Assembly (NCBI GenBank): GCA_022036555.1
Contig: CM039119.1
Span: 43,899,318 to 43,963,317, forward strand
Length of the DNA stretch: 64,000 nucleotides
Reading direction: 5' to 3'
Source: Microstegium vimineum
Lineage: Eukaryota > Streptophyta > Magnoliopsida > Poales > Poaceae
Program-made: the position numbers and the translations under genes
Part shown: positions 45,506-57,115 of the stretch, piece by piece
Position numbering within the stretch: the first letter of the stretch is position 1
Layout: each line of letters opens with the position of its first letter
The notes under the pieces: generated by a model
Told to the model about the DNA's origin: nothing
The model's input: only the letters and a program-made list of their open reading frames with translations
The model's database searches: none

Positions 45506-45655
45506 CAAAAAGATGATCCACTCCCTACACGAATGCACCACTCGGCCCGTCCTTCTTACTTTCATCATCGAAAGTGCCATCAGTGTTCAGTTCTAGAATA
45601 CCAGCTTGCGGTTTCTTCCAATGCTGCTTTTGACGCCTATCTGACTACACTATTG
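45506..45655 (+). repeat. Duplicated block copy Y, part 1
   Basis: Matches 30843-30975 of block X, with a 20-bp addition near 45590. Interrupted at 45655 by copia-2. Confidence 0.8.
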
Positions 45656-45979
45656 TGTTGTGAATGTCGGTGGATAAATGACGAAGAACACAAGATCAAA
45701 TCACAGCGAGACACAAGATTTAACGTAAAAACTCCTCCAATGCGAAGGGGAAAAACCACGGGCGCCATCCAGCAAACACTCCTCACTATTACAATGCCAT
45801 GCGGTGGCTTACAAGAATAATGAATGACTTAGTCTTCGTGGAACCCTAGCGATGGGATTATGTACCGTAGCTCGGGGGCCAGCCCCCCGCACCCCCAATG
45901 GACGGGGGCGCACCCTCCGCTTCACTTCGTTAGAAGTCGGGCCTTTGTCTTGGGCTATGAATTTTAAACATCTTCAACA
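45656..45979 (-). repeat. 3' LTR of copia-2
   Basis: 324 bp; plus-strand reading TGTTGTGAATGTCGG to CATCTTCAACA. It contains a GC-rich piece near 45870 (GGGGGCCAGCCCCCC) absent from the other LTR. Confidence 0.85.
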
Positions 45980-46077
45980 ACCCCCCCCTTGAGACAAATT
46001 CACGTTGTAGCATAAATCAACACCTTCATCCTGAACATAACAAAGAAAATACCTCTAGCGCCAAATAGCCTCTGGGG

Positions 46078-47840
46078 CTAATCCACTAAACCAACTAAGC
46101 TTGAGCAAAGCTCAAACTTAGCAACAGGAACAAGTTTAGTCATCATATCAGCAGGATTATCATGAGTACTGATCTTGCATACCTTTAACTTACCACCTTC
46201 GATCACATCACGAACAAAATGGTACTTGATGTCAATATGTTTAGTCCTCTCATGGAACATCTGATCTTTGGTAAGATAAATGACACTTTGACTATCACGG
46301 AATAAATTAATGCAAGAATCAACTCCACACAGCTCAGCGTACAAACCTTTCAGCCAAATTAATTCCTTGCACGCCTCAAAAACATCCATGTACTTTGCTT
46401 CAGTAGTAGACAAAGTAACAACAGAATGCAATGTAGCCTTCCAACTCATAGTACAACTACCAACAGTGAACACATAACCAGTGAGAGACCTTCGCCTGTC
46501 CAGATCAGCAGCATAATCTGAATCCACATAACTAATAATTCCCTATTCAGTTCTGCCAAACTTCAAATAAGAATCTGATGTGCCTCTGAGGCACCTAAAT
46601 ATCCACTGAACTGCCCTCCAATGTTCTTTACCAGGAGTAGACATATATCTACTAACCAAACTCATAGCATATGAAAAATCTAGATGAGAGCAAACCATGG
46701 CATACATCAAAGACTGAACAACACTAGAATAAGGAACTTTTGATATGTATTCAACATTTGCATCTATACAAGGACACTATGCAGCTGACAATTTAAAATG
46801 AGGTGCAATAGGAGTACTAACAGGCTTTGCAGTATGCATGTTGAAACTCTGAAGAACTTTCTTAATATAATTTTGCTGACTAAGAAATAACAAACCAGAT
46901 TTTCTGTCTCTAGTAATTTCCATACCGAGAATTTTCTTAGCAGCACCAAAATCTTTCATGTCAAACTCCTTACTCAACAATTTCTTCAATTTAGTGATTT
47001 CAACCTTACTCTTGGCAGCAATCAGCATATCATCAACATACAACAACAAGTATATAGGTAATCCATTAACATGCTTGATGTAAACACAACTATCATATTT
47101 AGACCTCTTAAAACCGTGCAACAACATAAATGAATCAAACCTCTTGTTCCACTGACGAGGGGACTGCTTCAAACCATACAAGGATCTCTTTAACTTGCAA
47201 GCAAATTTCTCCTTGTCAGGCACTATGAACCCTTCCGGCTGGTCCATGTATATATATCCTCCTTAAGCTCTCCATGCAAAAATGCAGTCTTCACATCTAA
47301 CTACTCAAGCTCAAGATCATGTGAAGCAACAATACTAAAAAATGTACGAATAGAACTGTGCTTTATAACTGGAGAGAACACATCATTGTAATCAATATCA
47401 GGAATCCAACTGTAGCCTTTTGCTAGTAACCTTTCCTTAAATTTTGGAGGGTCACTTGGACTTAAACCCTCCTTTCTCTTGAAAATCCATTTGCAGCGGA
47501 TGGTCTTCTTCTTGTTAGGCAAAGGAACAACCTCCCATGTGTTATTCTTCTCAAGAGACTGCATCTCCTCATGCATAGCTAAAATCCACTTCTCATGGTC
47601 ACCGCAACCAATGGCTTCACGACAAGTTGCTGGCTCATGAGTATCCTCCACCTGTTCAACACAACTCAAAGCATAATAAGTCAAATTATATTCTTCAATA
47701 AGATGGGCTGGAGGTCCACAACCCCTCTTTGACCTGTGATGAGCAATAGGTAAATCTTCCTCTGACTGCAAAACAGGAGGTGAGTGCTGTTGAACATCAT
47801 CATCAGTAACTTCATCATCATGAGTATCAACTGGCTCCAC
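46078..47840 (-). pseudogene. copia-2 reverse transcriptase and RNase H
   Basis: From high to low coordinate: linker with HHRSKRGCGPPAHLIEEY, then WILAMHEEMQSLEKNNTWEV and KCKWIF-type motif (here RCKWIFKRK), DVKTAFLHGELKEDIY, SLYGLKQSPRQW, catalytic YVDDMLIAA, then RNase H (YVDSDYAADLDRRRSLTGY, LSTTEAKYM, RDSQSVIYL, HIDIKYHFVRD). Stops at 47301, 46777 and 46543 are TAG. A 2-nt insertion in a TA run near 47250 shifts the frame. Dead enzyme. Confidence 0.88.
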
Positions 47841-48595
47841 CTACACGCCTGCCTCATCCTCCACATGCTCCACCTGCACGCTGATATATTGCAGCTCCCT
47901 TTCAGAACTCTCTGGAACATGATCTGAGGGCAAACTATCATTAAACATCACAGATTCATTGAAAACAACACTCGTGCTCATGAAAGTCTTTCCTGTTTCG
48001 GGATTCCATAATTTATATCCTTTAACTCCCGAACCATAACCAAGAAAAAGACATTTAATAGCTCTAGGCTCTAATTTTCCATTATCAACATGAGCATAAG
48101 TAGTGCAGCCAAAAACGTTTAACTGTGAATAATCTGCAGGTGTACCAGACCATACCTCAATGGGAGTTTTCTTATTCAGTGGAATAGAAGGCGACCTGTT
48201 TATCAAGTAACATGCGGTGTTAGCTGCTTCAACCCAAAAACGCTTACTCATCCTTGCATTGGACAACATGCAACGAGCCTTTGAAATGATGGTTCTGTTC
48301 ATACGCTCGGCAACACCATTTTGCTGCGGAGTGTGCGGTATGGTGTGATGTCTAACAATGCCTTCTTGCCTACAATAATCATCAAAAGCATCCGAACAAA
48401 ACTCTCCACCATTATCAGTACGAAGCAATTTTACTTTTCTTTCAATTTGCCATTCTATCATAACTTTCCAATCTTTAAATGCAGCAAAGGTATCATATTT
48501 ATGTTTTAGAAAATAAGGTCATACTTCTCTAGAGTAATCATCAATAATTGTAAGCATGTAACGAGCACCACCAAGAGAAGGCTTACGAGAGGGAC
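47841..48595 (-). pseudogene. copia-2 integrase, N-terminus deleted
   Basis: Begins PSLGGARYMLTIIDDYSRE, crosses a TGA at 48519-48521, then LRTDNGGEFCSDAF, TPQQNGVAERMNRTI and KCLFLGYGSGVKGYKLW, ending at TAG 47841. The HHCC zinc part that should come first is missing: the protease frame is joined directly to the core near 48595. The stop at 47841 separates it from the RT frame. Confidence 0.85.
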
Positions 48596-49743
48596 ATCCC
48601 TGGTATATACCTCACATCGAGCGTGCTGAGCGAGATGAGATTTCTAGACATCCCTGGTATATATCTCACATTCTTCAACGTGCGAGTCATGCCATCATGT
48701 GGCTTGATCTGAACAGAGCATATTCCCACAACGTCACACTGGTTATCATCTCCCATACGCACAACCTCTCCTTTCTGCACAGGCTTATAGGAACTAAACC
48801 AATTTTTGTTAGTGCAGCTATGAAACGAACAAACGGAATCAAGTACCCATTCACCATGACCAAAAACACAACTAGCAAAAACTACCAGACAATCTCCAGA
48901 ATCAGAATTTTCAGCACCCGAAACAATAGAAGCCTTACCATCTGGATTGTTCTTCCTCTTCTCCTTATTCATAAGTTTCAGACAATCCTCAATAAAATAT
49001 TTAGTCTTCTTGCAATACTTACAGAACTTCTTAGGCGGTTTGGACTTTGAACGACCTCTACCATTGTGGCTCTTGTCACGATTGTTGCTGTCATTGGAGG
49101 ATCTATGCTCGGATTGGCCTCCCACATGTAATGCTTCGCCCTTGGAGGACGACGACGACCCGTCAGACTGCACCATGCCTTTCATCTTCTCCCTGGACTG
49201 GAGTGCCTCATAAACTTCCCCAAGGGTTAGTTCATCACGGCTCAAAAGTATGGTGTCACGGAAATTAGCATATGAATTTGGCAGTGAACATAACAGTAAA
49301 AGACCTAAGTCCTCATCATCATACTTCACCTCCATCGACACTAGGTTGGCAACAATCTCCTTGAACACGGATATGTGACTCATCACCAAATCACCCTCCT
49401 TCATCTTGAGAGTGAACAACTTCATCTTCCTATGCATCTTACTAGTTAGATCCTTGGACATACAGATCGATTCCAGTTTCAACCAGAGTTCTGCAACACT
49501 CTTTTCCTGCAGAACCTCTTGCAAAATATCATTAGATAGATGAAGCTGAATTAGGGACAGAGCCTTACGATCCCTTCAAATTTCCTCAGGAGTCCAATCA
49601 GCCTTGGACTTCTTCCCGAAACCTTCCAGCGCCTCATCATAGTCATCTTTCTGCGCCAGAATTGCCCGCATCTTGACTTGCCATAGTGAGAACCTCATCT
49701 TGTAATCTAGCAGCAGTAGATTAAACTTCATTGACGTTGACAT
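48583..49743 (-). pseudogene. copia-2 gag and protease
   Basis: ATG at 49743 (MSTSMKFNLLLLDYKMRFSL). TGA at 49576-49578, then the UBN2-type gag wording (LKLESICMSKDLTSKMHRK, LLCSLPNSYANFRDTIL). The zinc knuckle reads CKYCKKTKYFIEDC: the expected histidine is tyrosine, a change that would abolish zinc binding. The protease has WVLDSVCSFHSC. Two 25-bp direct repeats (48593-48617, 48648-48672) mark the joint to integrase. Confidence 0.88.
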
Positions 49744-49765
49744 GGAACCCTAATCTGCAACCACA

Positions 49766-49777
49766 GCTCTGGTACCA
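49766..49777 (-). promoter_or_regulatory. Primer-binding site of copia-2
   Basis: Minus-strand TGGTACCAGAGC, one base from the complement of the initiator-Met tRNA 3' end (TGGTATCAGAGC), two bases after the 5' LTR. Primes minus-strand DNA synthesis. Confidence 0.85.
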
Positions 49778-49779
49778 CT

Positions 49780-50066
49780 TGTTGTGAATGTCGACGGATA
49801 AATGACGAAGAACACAAGATCAAATCACAACGAGACACAAAATTTAACGTGGAAAACCCCTCCAATGCGAAGGGGGAAAAGCATGGGCGTCAGCCAGCAA
49901 ACACTCCTCACTATTATCAAGAGTCGGGTTACAACACCGTGCGGCGGCTTACAAGAATAATGAATGACTTAGTCTCCAGCCCAAGCCTCCCGGCGACGGG
50001 CCTCCGCTTCGCTTCGTCAGAAGTCCGGCCTTTGTCTTGAGCTATAAATTTGGAACATCTTCAACG
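49780..50066 (-). repeat. 5' LTR of copia-2
   Basis: 287 bp; ends TGTTGTGAATG and CATCTTCAACG (the final A of CA has become G). Lacks a segment present in the other LTR. Confidence 0.85.
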
Positions 50067-50071
50067 TATTA

Positions 50072-50480
50072 ACCTCCCTTTTCTAAACCCAGTCAGCCTG
50101 AAATGTTGTGATGTATGCAAGTTCAGAACCTGAACGCCTCCTGCTTTCCTCTCGCCCTGTATTTCGCTCCCCCCACCAGAGCCACAACAACATAATCATT
50201 GTTAGCGAGCTAGCCTCCTTTAGCTTGCTGCGAATTCCTTCTAAGTTTAAGGCTCTCCAAACTGGTTTTACCACTTTACAATTGAACAACAGGTGCCCAC
50301 CTTCTTCAACACGCTTTTTGGTTTTACCAACGGATTTTCCCTTTTGGGAGGTTGTACGATAATACAACATAGCGAGCTGATAGTTTTCTATCCAAAATTT
50401 TATTCTTGTTAGTTTCTAGTACTTCAGTAGAATGGGTATATGTAGTAGATTGTGCAAACTTAGCTCTGTACATGTGTGCT
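50072..50480 (+). repeat. Duplicated block copy Y, part 2
   Basis: Matches 30977-31344 of block X, including the LINE fragment. Interrupted at 50480 by a solo LTR. Confidence 0.85.
50083..50370 (-). pseudogene. LINE 3' fragment, second copy
   Basis: Minus-strand translation VEEGGHLLFNCKVVKPVW, RALNLEGIRSKLKEASS, LLWLWWGERN; the same zf-RVT relic as at 30975-31260. The match to the block X copy is close, with small indels. Confidence 0.7.
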
Positions 50481-53400
50481 TGTCACACCCCAAAATTTTA
50501 CATTTTGGGTTGTGCTTAGAAAACACTAAATAAAATAAATAATTTCTATGCTCATATAAAAATTTCCAAGATTAGTTTGATTTGCACAAATTTAGTATAG
50601 GAAAAGTGAATTTATAAACTTTTCTAAATCAATTTGATAGACTTTAATTGTTGTGGTGGTTGTTCATTGCTTGTCTTGATGCATGTGAGTGTTTAAAGTT
50701 TTTAAAACGCGTTTAGTAAGTCGTTTATAGGTCTCTGGTTCGTCTCTATCTTTTTCTATAATCAAATTCTTGTTCTCAATCTTAATCTTTCATTTGGACA
50801 TTCCCAATATCCGTTTTCTCTTGATCCAAATGATTCCCTTGAGTTCATAATTCATCAACATGTCTCTAAATTCTTTCCGAGAATTTTTCTGAATTTTTCC
50901 GGACCTTTTTCCTATTTATCTACGAGAAAATTCTAATTTTTAGATGCTCCAAAATATCTTTTCACGAGCTCCAAATACTTTATTTGGGTTCATTGTGTTC
51001 AAAAGAATCTCCGAGAATTTTCCCTGAATTTTTGGAGCATTCGGAGTATTTTTCGTGGCTTAATTATTAGTTCTAGACTTTTCTAGAATTATTTTATTCA
51101 CGAAAATAATTTATTCCGAAAATAAATAATGAAGACCTCAATTTCCCACCAGCCCACAAAGCCCATATGCAATAATCCTCATAAATCACAAAAATCCAAG
51201 CATTTTATTTACTAATGGGCTTTGATGGTTAATTTGGCCCGTTAGTAAATGTGAAGGTGCACCATCAATTAGTACCATATCGTTAGTTGATGTTGAGGTG
51301 GAGAGTCTTCCTCCCTATAAATATGTACCCACCCCCTTGACCAAAGCACACCACGTCTACCACAAGGGGTGCCCCTAGTTTGGGAATACCTAACGGTAGA
51401 AAAACATATCTTTTTCCTACTCTGCCGTTATCGTGCAGCCTACTCCAACCGTGGTGACGCTCTTCGATCGACATCCCTTGCCCGACGTCCGATCGACATC
51501 CCTTGGCCCGGTGACCCCCTCCTTCTGCACGAACGAGCAGCAGCAGCATCAAGAGCGTTCGTACAAAAGTGAAGGAAGGAGACAAGTGCAATTTTCTTTG
51601 ACGGTATAATCTCTAATCTCCACCGTTTCTTCGTTTTATCTCCGTTTTAGTTCGTTCAAGTTGCGTTAGATTCATAGCGTTGTGCTCTATGCAGTAACGT
51701 TAATGTTTTTGGTGTTGCTTAATTATAATTTTTTTATTAATATAAATATTAATTATTTAATGTTTAATCATGAGCTTCATAATTAATTAAAAGCATGTTA
51801 GATTTTAATTATGTTTTATACAATTTGAGTTGCGTTAGATCATATTAATATGACCTATAAGGTAGTGCTAATGTTTATCATGTCATATGTTTTTCTATAT
51901 ATTGTCAAATGTTAAATTGATTAAATATGTTTGCAACTAGTTTAATAATTAAAATCAACATAGATTTTATACTAAGATCTTTTGTATAGAAATATTAATA
52001 TGAGTAATTGCTAATCTTAATATGCTTTTAGAATATAAGTTGCTTAGTTTAAACATGCACCGTAAACTTAGATGCTCTCACATGTCTATTTTCTTTTTCA
52101 AAGATAAATCTTAACTTGTTTAATAGATTATGTGACAACTCGTATGAATAAAATATGATTAGTTTAGCTTAGCTTTTAGAATTCAAATATGGTTAATATA
52201 ATCTGAATTCATATGATTCACATGGTTTTCCTTAAATAAAACAATCAAGCATGTAGGTTTTTCTTTTATAATATAACAAAACTCCTGATAGTCAGTTTCT
52301 TTCTATAGTAGATCTGTTCTCTGCGTTTCTTGCGTTCTCTCGACCGTAGTACCGATCTATCTTTTGTATGTGGCTTTCCCTTGTTGGTGTATTGTTCTTA
52401 GTTGTTTCTATTTGTTGTTGGTATGTTGTCTATGTGTGGTGTTTGCTACGAGTAGAACGAGAACCGCTTGTGAGAGTTGAAGATCAGAAGGTGATGACTC
52501 AAAACTGATGGTGTGAGAGTTGAGCAAGTGTTTAAGACAAGTATACATGGGATCATCCTTGTATTCCTAATCACATTAAAAACTAATTCATGATATATGC
52601 ATGTGTTTCCTTGATATCCTATAAAGTTTTCCCTAGATTTGTACCTTATACCTTGTTACCCTGGGATTTATGCATTGGGTAGATCAAGCTAGTGCTCTTG
52701 AAAAATAACTATGATCATGTAACATTGACTAATGACTTATGCAACAACAGTAAAATATGCTTTTTAGCAACATGGATTAAGGTGATCTAGAGCACAGTTT
52801 TTGAGATGCTCTAGAACCTCTATAAGCGATCACCCGGGATTTACAGTACAACCATGAGAGCTACATGGCTCTGGCTTTAGTTCAGTATTAGGGTCACTCT
52901 CTCGCATGTGGCAGTTCACGAAAGTTGCCATTGACGAGCGGTTGCGGGTTGCGGCCGGAGTGGCTACCGCTGCGTGTGTGTACCATCGAGGGGCTCCCGT
53001 ATACCCCTTGCCCGTGGATCCGTAGTGTCTGTTGTATGTCAGCGAGCCCCTCTGAAAGACTTCATAGTGTACCCTGCCCGCTCACCTTGGCAGTGTTTTG
53101 GGAGTAATTAACCCGGGCATATGGGCAACACGACTCATGGGTAAAGATGTACAACCTCTGCAGAGTGTCTTAAAACTAATATATTAGTCGTGCTCACGGA
53201 TACGAGCGGTCTGGAATTCTTATGGAACAGAATGACTTTAATCTACCACTACTTGTTTTGTTATTCATTATACATGTTCACTTGATCATATGGTTATTGG
53301 GCTTTTGATATTATTGATGCTATCCTAATGCTAAAATTGTAATAATATAAAAGCTGATGCAGTTAAACCAGTGTCATACTTTTTGAGCCTCATGAACCCC

Positions 53401-53730
53401 ATGTTTACTTGTTGAGTACGAGATGTACTTACGCTTGTTTACTTTTCAATACTTTGGATAAAAATCCCGGATGGGTAACAGAAGATGGATCTAGTGAGAT
53501 TTCGAAGAAGTGCTAGGCGTATGCAACCCCCAGTCAACTGTCCCTATGAAGTTGGAGCTTCAAAAAAGTTTAGTAATCGTTCCGCTATACTTTGATGTAA
53601 GTGTTAATGTATCTATGTTTTCGCTATATAACATTGTTTTTTATATTCTTCTTTTCTGTTGTTGTATGTGTGGACTTCCTGTGCACACATATGGCTAGCC
53701 TGGTTTTGTTCTTTAAAACCAGGTGTGACA
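50481..53730 (+). mobile_element. Solo long LTR of a Ty3/gypsy element with perfect target duplication
   Basis: 3250 bp, ends TGTCACACCCC and AGGTGTGACA, flanked by a perfect GTGCT duplication (50476-50480, 53731-53735). The uninterrupted target is present at about 31341-31347. A TATA box (TATAAATA, 51316-51323) is followed by a plausible transcript start. The part around 52820-53210 matches the minus-strand solo LTR at 36359-38851. No gag or pol remains. Tekay/Del-type chromovirus origin is a guess. Confidence 0.85.
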
Positions 53731-53735
53731 GTGCT

Positions 53736-54408
53736 ACTGGTACACACCGAATGCCCGTCTAATTCTCGAAATTTACTTGAGCGTATAAGAATAGTACTGT
53801 GTTGTTCAAGGCCTATTGTAGAATTGCATCTGCTTGTTATACTCGACACACTGTAATAACTGTACGGGTGGGATTCCATAACCAAATAAGAAGCATTCAT
53901 TACTTGCTTTCACAACCAAATGGTTATATAAGCAAGTGATCACAAACTCAACCCTTATGCATCCCCTACACTGCTACATACATGTGTTGCGCGCTCCCAA
54001 GTCCAGCTGTCGACCGTTGGAGACATGGATTGGAGAATCTGGGTCTGGGCTCTGAATGGAGTAAGATACCAACACTTGCAGGCACGAGTCCCGCCAAGGT
54101 AATGACAAGCCTCTTCACTTGTGTTTCGATGGAATCATGGAAGCAAACCAAAAGTCATGTCTGGCCAGTGGCCATAGCTACAATGAAAGGTTATGCTGCA
54201 CTCAGGTTCTAGAGAAACATCTTGTAATGTAGCCGACTTACAAAACCATGACCAAACAGCAAAGAGTAAAGTTGTACTTGCCTTTCTCCACTCATTTGTA
54301 AGTCAAAGGTCAAGCCACTAACCACTAGATGAAGCATGTGATTTCTACAAGGAGCTAACCACCCACGGTCCAGAATCAAATATCAATCAAAATGGCTGGG
54401 GATATCGT
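53736..54408 (+). repeat. Duplicated block copy Y, part 3
   Basis: Continues block Y; contains the uninterrupted copia-1 target (CATCCCCTACACTGC near 53962) and matches 31345-31573 plus 42618-43065. Ends at GGCTGGGGAT, where the Tat element begins. Confidence 0.85.
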
Positions 54409-56555
54409 GAAGCCGTGCCCGCCCCCCTGTCGGAGGGAGGCGCACCCAGCGCCTCAGAAGGCGCGGGGCCCGCCTCGATGGAGGTCGTGACCGAGGGGGT
54501 CGAGCCCCAAGCCGCCGCAGAGGTGGAGGTGGTGGACGTGGCCTCCGCCGATGAGGGGGAGACCCCGGCTCGCCCGACGCCGGGGCGGTGGCCCGAGAGC
54601 CTCGCAACGTTGGAGGCACGCCAGCAGCGCGAGCACGGGGGTGCTGCTGCTGCCGCACCGGAAGTGACGCCGCCGGTGGAGGAGCCCACCGCGGAGGAGG
54701 TGGCCGAGATGGTGGCCGAGCTGGTGGGCTCGGGGGAGATGGCCGCTGTCGCAGCCCCTCGGTCGGAACCATAGTCGGCTCAGCCTCGCGTCGAGGTTGG
54801 GCAGTCGTCATCTCGAGGTAATTTGTCCTTCGACTTAGTCGACCCGTAGTGGATCTTGTGGTATTAGGTGCTAATCGTTTTGTCTTTTTCACCGTGCAGG
54901 GTTGTTTTCCCGGTCGGGACTTCCCCTGCCCGGGGGTGATGGCTCGGCGGGACCGTCGACGTCTTCGCAGGGTGGCCCCAAGGCCGGGAGAGCCCAGCTC
55001 GAGGGGGCTTCTCCCTTCTTTGCTTGGGCGGAGAAGGTGAAACGCCACGGGCGTAGCACTGAAGTGCGTCGGGGCGTCATGCGGGAGGTCCAAGAGAGGA
55101 TCGACCGCCGCAGCGCGTTCTGGGGCCAGGAGATCCTCGAGCTGGCGGACCCTCGAGACCCTGGGCAACCCTTCCTCAAGCTCGACGACCAGGCCGAGCT
55201 CAGGACGTGGGAGCACCTGGAGGAGTTCCGGGCGTGGATCGAGCACTCGATGCGCCTGGCCGCGGAAGTTGCTGCCGTGGACCTGTGTCGGGGGATGGAG
55301 GTGAGTTTCGTTCTTACTTTGACTTTGCTCGGATTGCCTGACTGTTCTTTTCTAATGATCTTCCCTTTCACCCTCGTTAGACCGTGAGGGCGAGGTCGTA
55401 CGACAAGTCCCAGTTCATCCTCCGGACGCAGGAGCAGCTCCCCGCCCTCCGTACTTCGCTGGAGAAGGCGGAGGCCGAGGCCGCCTAGGCAAGAGCCGAG
55501 GCGGCAACCGCGCGAGAGGAGGCCGAGTCCAAGGTCGCCCACGCGAGGGCCGGGGTGATGGCCGTACAGGAGGCTGCCAGGGCTGCCTAGGAGACGGCGC
55601 AGTCGAGGATCGACGATGCCCTCCAGTCGGTCATCGAGGTCGAGAAGCAGCGGGATGCTGCCCTGGAGGCCCAGCACAAGGCGGAGGAGGAGGCCGCCCG
55701 GCTGAAGGAGGAGCTGGCCCGGTCTGCGGAGAGCATCCGGGGGCTCCAGGGGGACGTCGACGCCATCTCCCGCGAACGCGACGTGCTGGACGTTGCGGAG
55801 GAGAAGGCTCGGACCCAGGTGGCCTCTCTGGGGGTGGTTGCGGCCAACCAGAAGAGAGCCCTCGATGACGCTGGCAAGGTCATCGAGGACCTCTAGGCCA
55901 AAGTCGGCGACCAGGCCTCCGAGCTCGTCGACGTCCGCCGCCAACTCGAGAGGACCGAGCAGGGCTACGTCACCCTGGAGGCGCATGCCCAAGGTGAGTT
56001 TTTTGAGAGTGTTGCTGAGTCTGCCCGGTCTCGACCCTTTCCCTGCTCTTTTGGTTTTGACCGAGTTATGTGCTTGTTTTGGCAGAGCTCGCAGCAGACA
56101 AGGCCCGAGCTCACGAGGACCTGACCAGTCTTCAGGGCCTCCTCGGGGCGGAGGCGGGTCTTAACGAGAGGCTCGAGGGCGCCATCTCTTCCTTCTGCGA
56201 CGACCTCATGGTCGAGCCGGAGCCGACGGTCGAGCCGGAGCCGACGGTCGAGGGCGTCGCTCGAGGAGACTCCCTGCTGCGCCGCTTCTACTCCATGACA
56301 CAGGAGGTGACGGAGCACGTCCGTGCTGCCCTGCATGTGGGCGTGAAGCGGGCGCTCACGGTCGTCCGCTCGGGCTACAATTACGACCTCAGCGTCGTCG
56401 CCAGCGGGTTCGTCACCGACCCGAGGCTGACTGACGAAGAGAACGACGCGAGGTGCCACGAGCTGATCGAGCTTGCGGAGGTGCCCGGAGGCGAGCTGGC
56501 GAAGCTCTTAGAGCCTGAAGTGCTCCCCTCGGCGGACGGAGATGGCGCCGAGTAG
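54409..56555 (+). pseudogene. Antisense gene of Tat element, four exons, coiled-coil product
   Basis: Exons: 54409-54817 (5' truncated), 54900-55300, 55381-55993, 56086-56555, each joined by GT...AG introns of 80-92 nt; all phases agree through the final stop. Exon 2 encodes SPFFAWAEKVKRHGR and a WGQEILELADP segment; exon 3 is a long Glu/Ala/Arg-rich coiled coil; exon 4 has LLRRFYSMTQEVTEHVRAAL and SGYNYDLSVVASGFV. Four in-frame TAG codons (54772, 55486, 55588, 55894) sit where CAG is likely. The start lies beyond the truncation; the related first exon, with a PF04195-like domain, is seen at 1133-2059. Function unknown. Short regular introns in a retroelement gene are unusual and imply the element RNA used for transposition is the opposite strand. 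Confidence 0.7.
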
Positions 56556-57115
56556 CCCTAGGCTTGCGAGCCAAATCTGGACAGGAAGGTCCATGTAACA
56601 GTTAGGCTTTTGTAATGATACAATGTCGAGCCCCCGAGGGCTTCTTATATCTAATGCATTTTTTTCGAGATGCGTCTTGTTATTTTTGTTTCTCGAGCTC
56701 TCTCTGCTTTTCTTTGCCTGAGTCGTCGCTTGTGGACTAAGTGTTCGACGCACGCTCATATCCCTAAAAGGGGGGAGTGAGTGGGGATACCGTAGCCCTG
56801 AGGCGTAGGAGAGTCCCCCAGCTCAACGCCCCGCGACCCTTAGGGAGTTCGAGGCGTCTTTACTCAGCTGTGAAGCGTACTCGAGGCGAAGATCGAGAGG
56901 GAAAGCCAAGTTTTCGAAAAAACGTTCGGGTTTTTTAGGGGACTCAGGAGGGGGGTCCCCCCCTGTCAGCCCCCGAGGGAGGCTTGACTTTGCCGGGGCA
57001 GAGTCAAGGCTACCTTAGAGTTACGAACGAATGTGAAATGTGTTTCGAGAACATTTTATTCGTTCATAATGCGATAAGCGTACATAATGCGGGAAATGTA
57101 CAAGGCGTCGAGGCC

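Larger units (their letters stand above)
45656..50066 (-). mobile_element. Ty1/copia retrotransposon copia-2, decayed, minus strand
   Basis: Flanked by LTRs at 45656-45979 (3' LTR) and 49780-50066 (5' LTR). The duplications TATTG (45651-45655) and TATTA (50067-50071) agree in four of five bases. A primer-binding site for initiator-Met tRNA is next to the 5' LTR. Gag, protease, integrase, RT and RNase H follow in copia order; the wording of RT (SLYGLKQSPRQWNKRFD) suggests the Tork lineage. The integrase N-terminus is deleted and several stops are present. The LTRs differ by indels as well as substitutions, so it is probably older than copia-1. Confidence 0.9.

Noticed and set aside
54383..55992. 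287- and 367-codon minus-strand frames in the Tat element
   Set aside because: They are antisense shadows of the four-exon antisense gene; the plus-strand frame has consistent splicing and the coiled-coil pattern.
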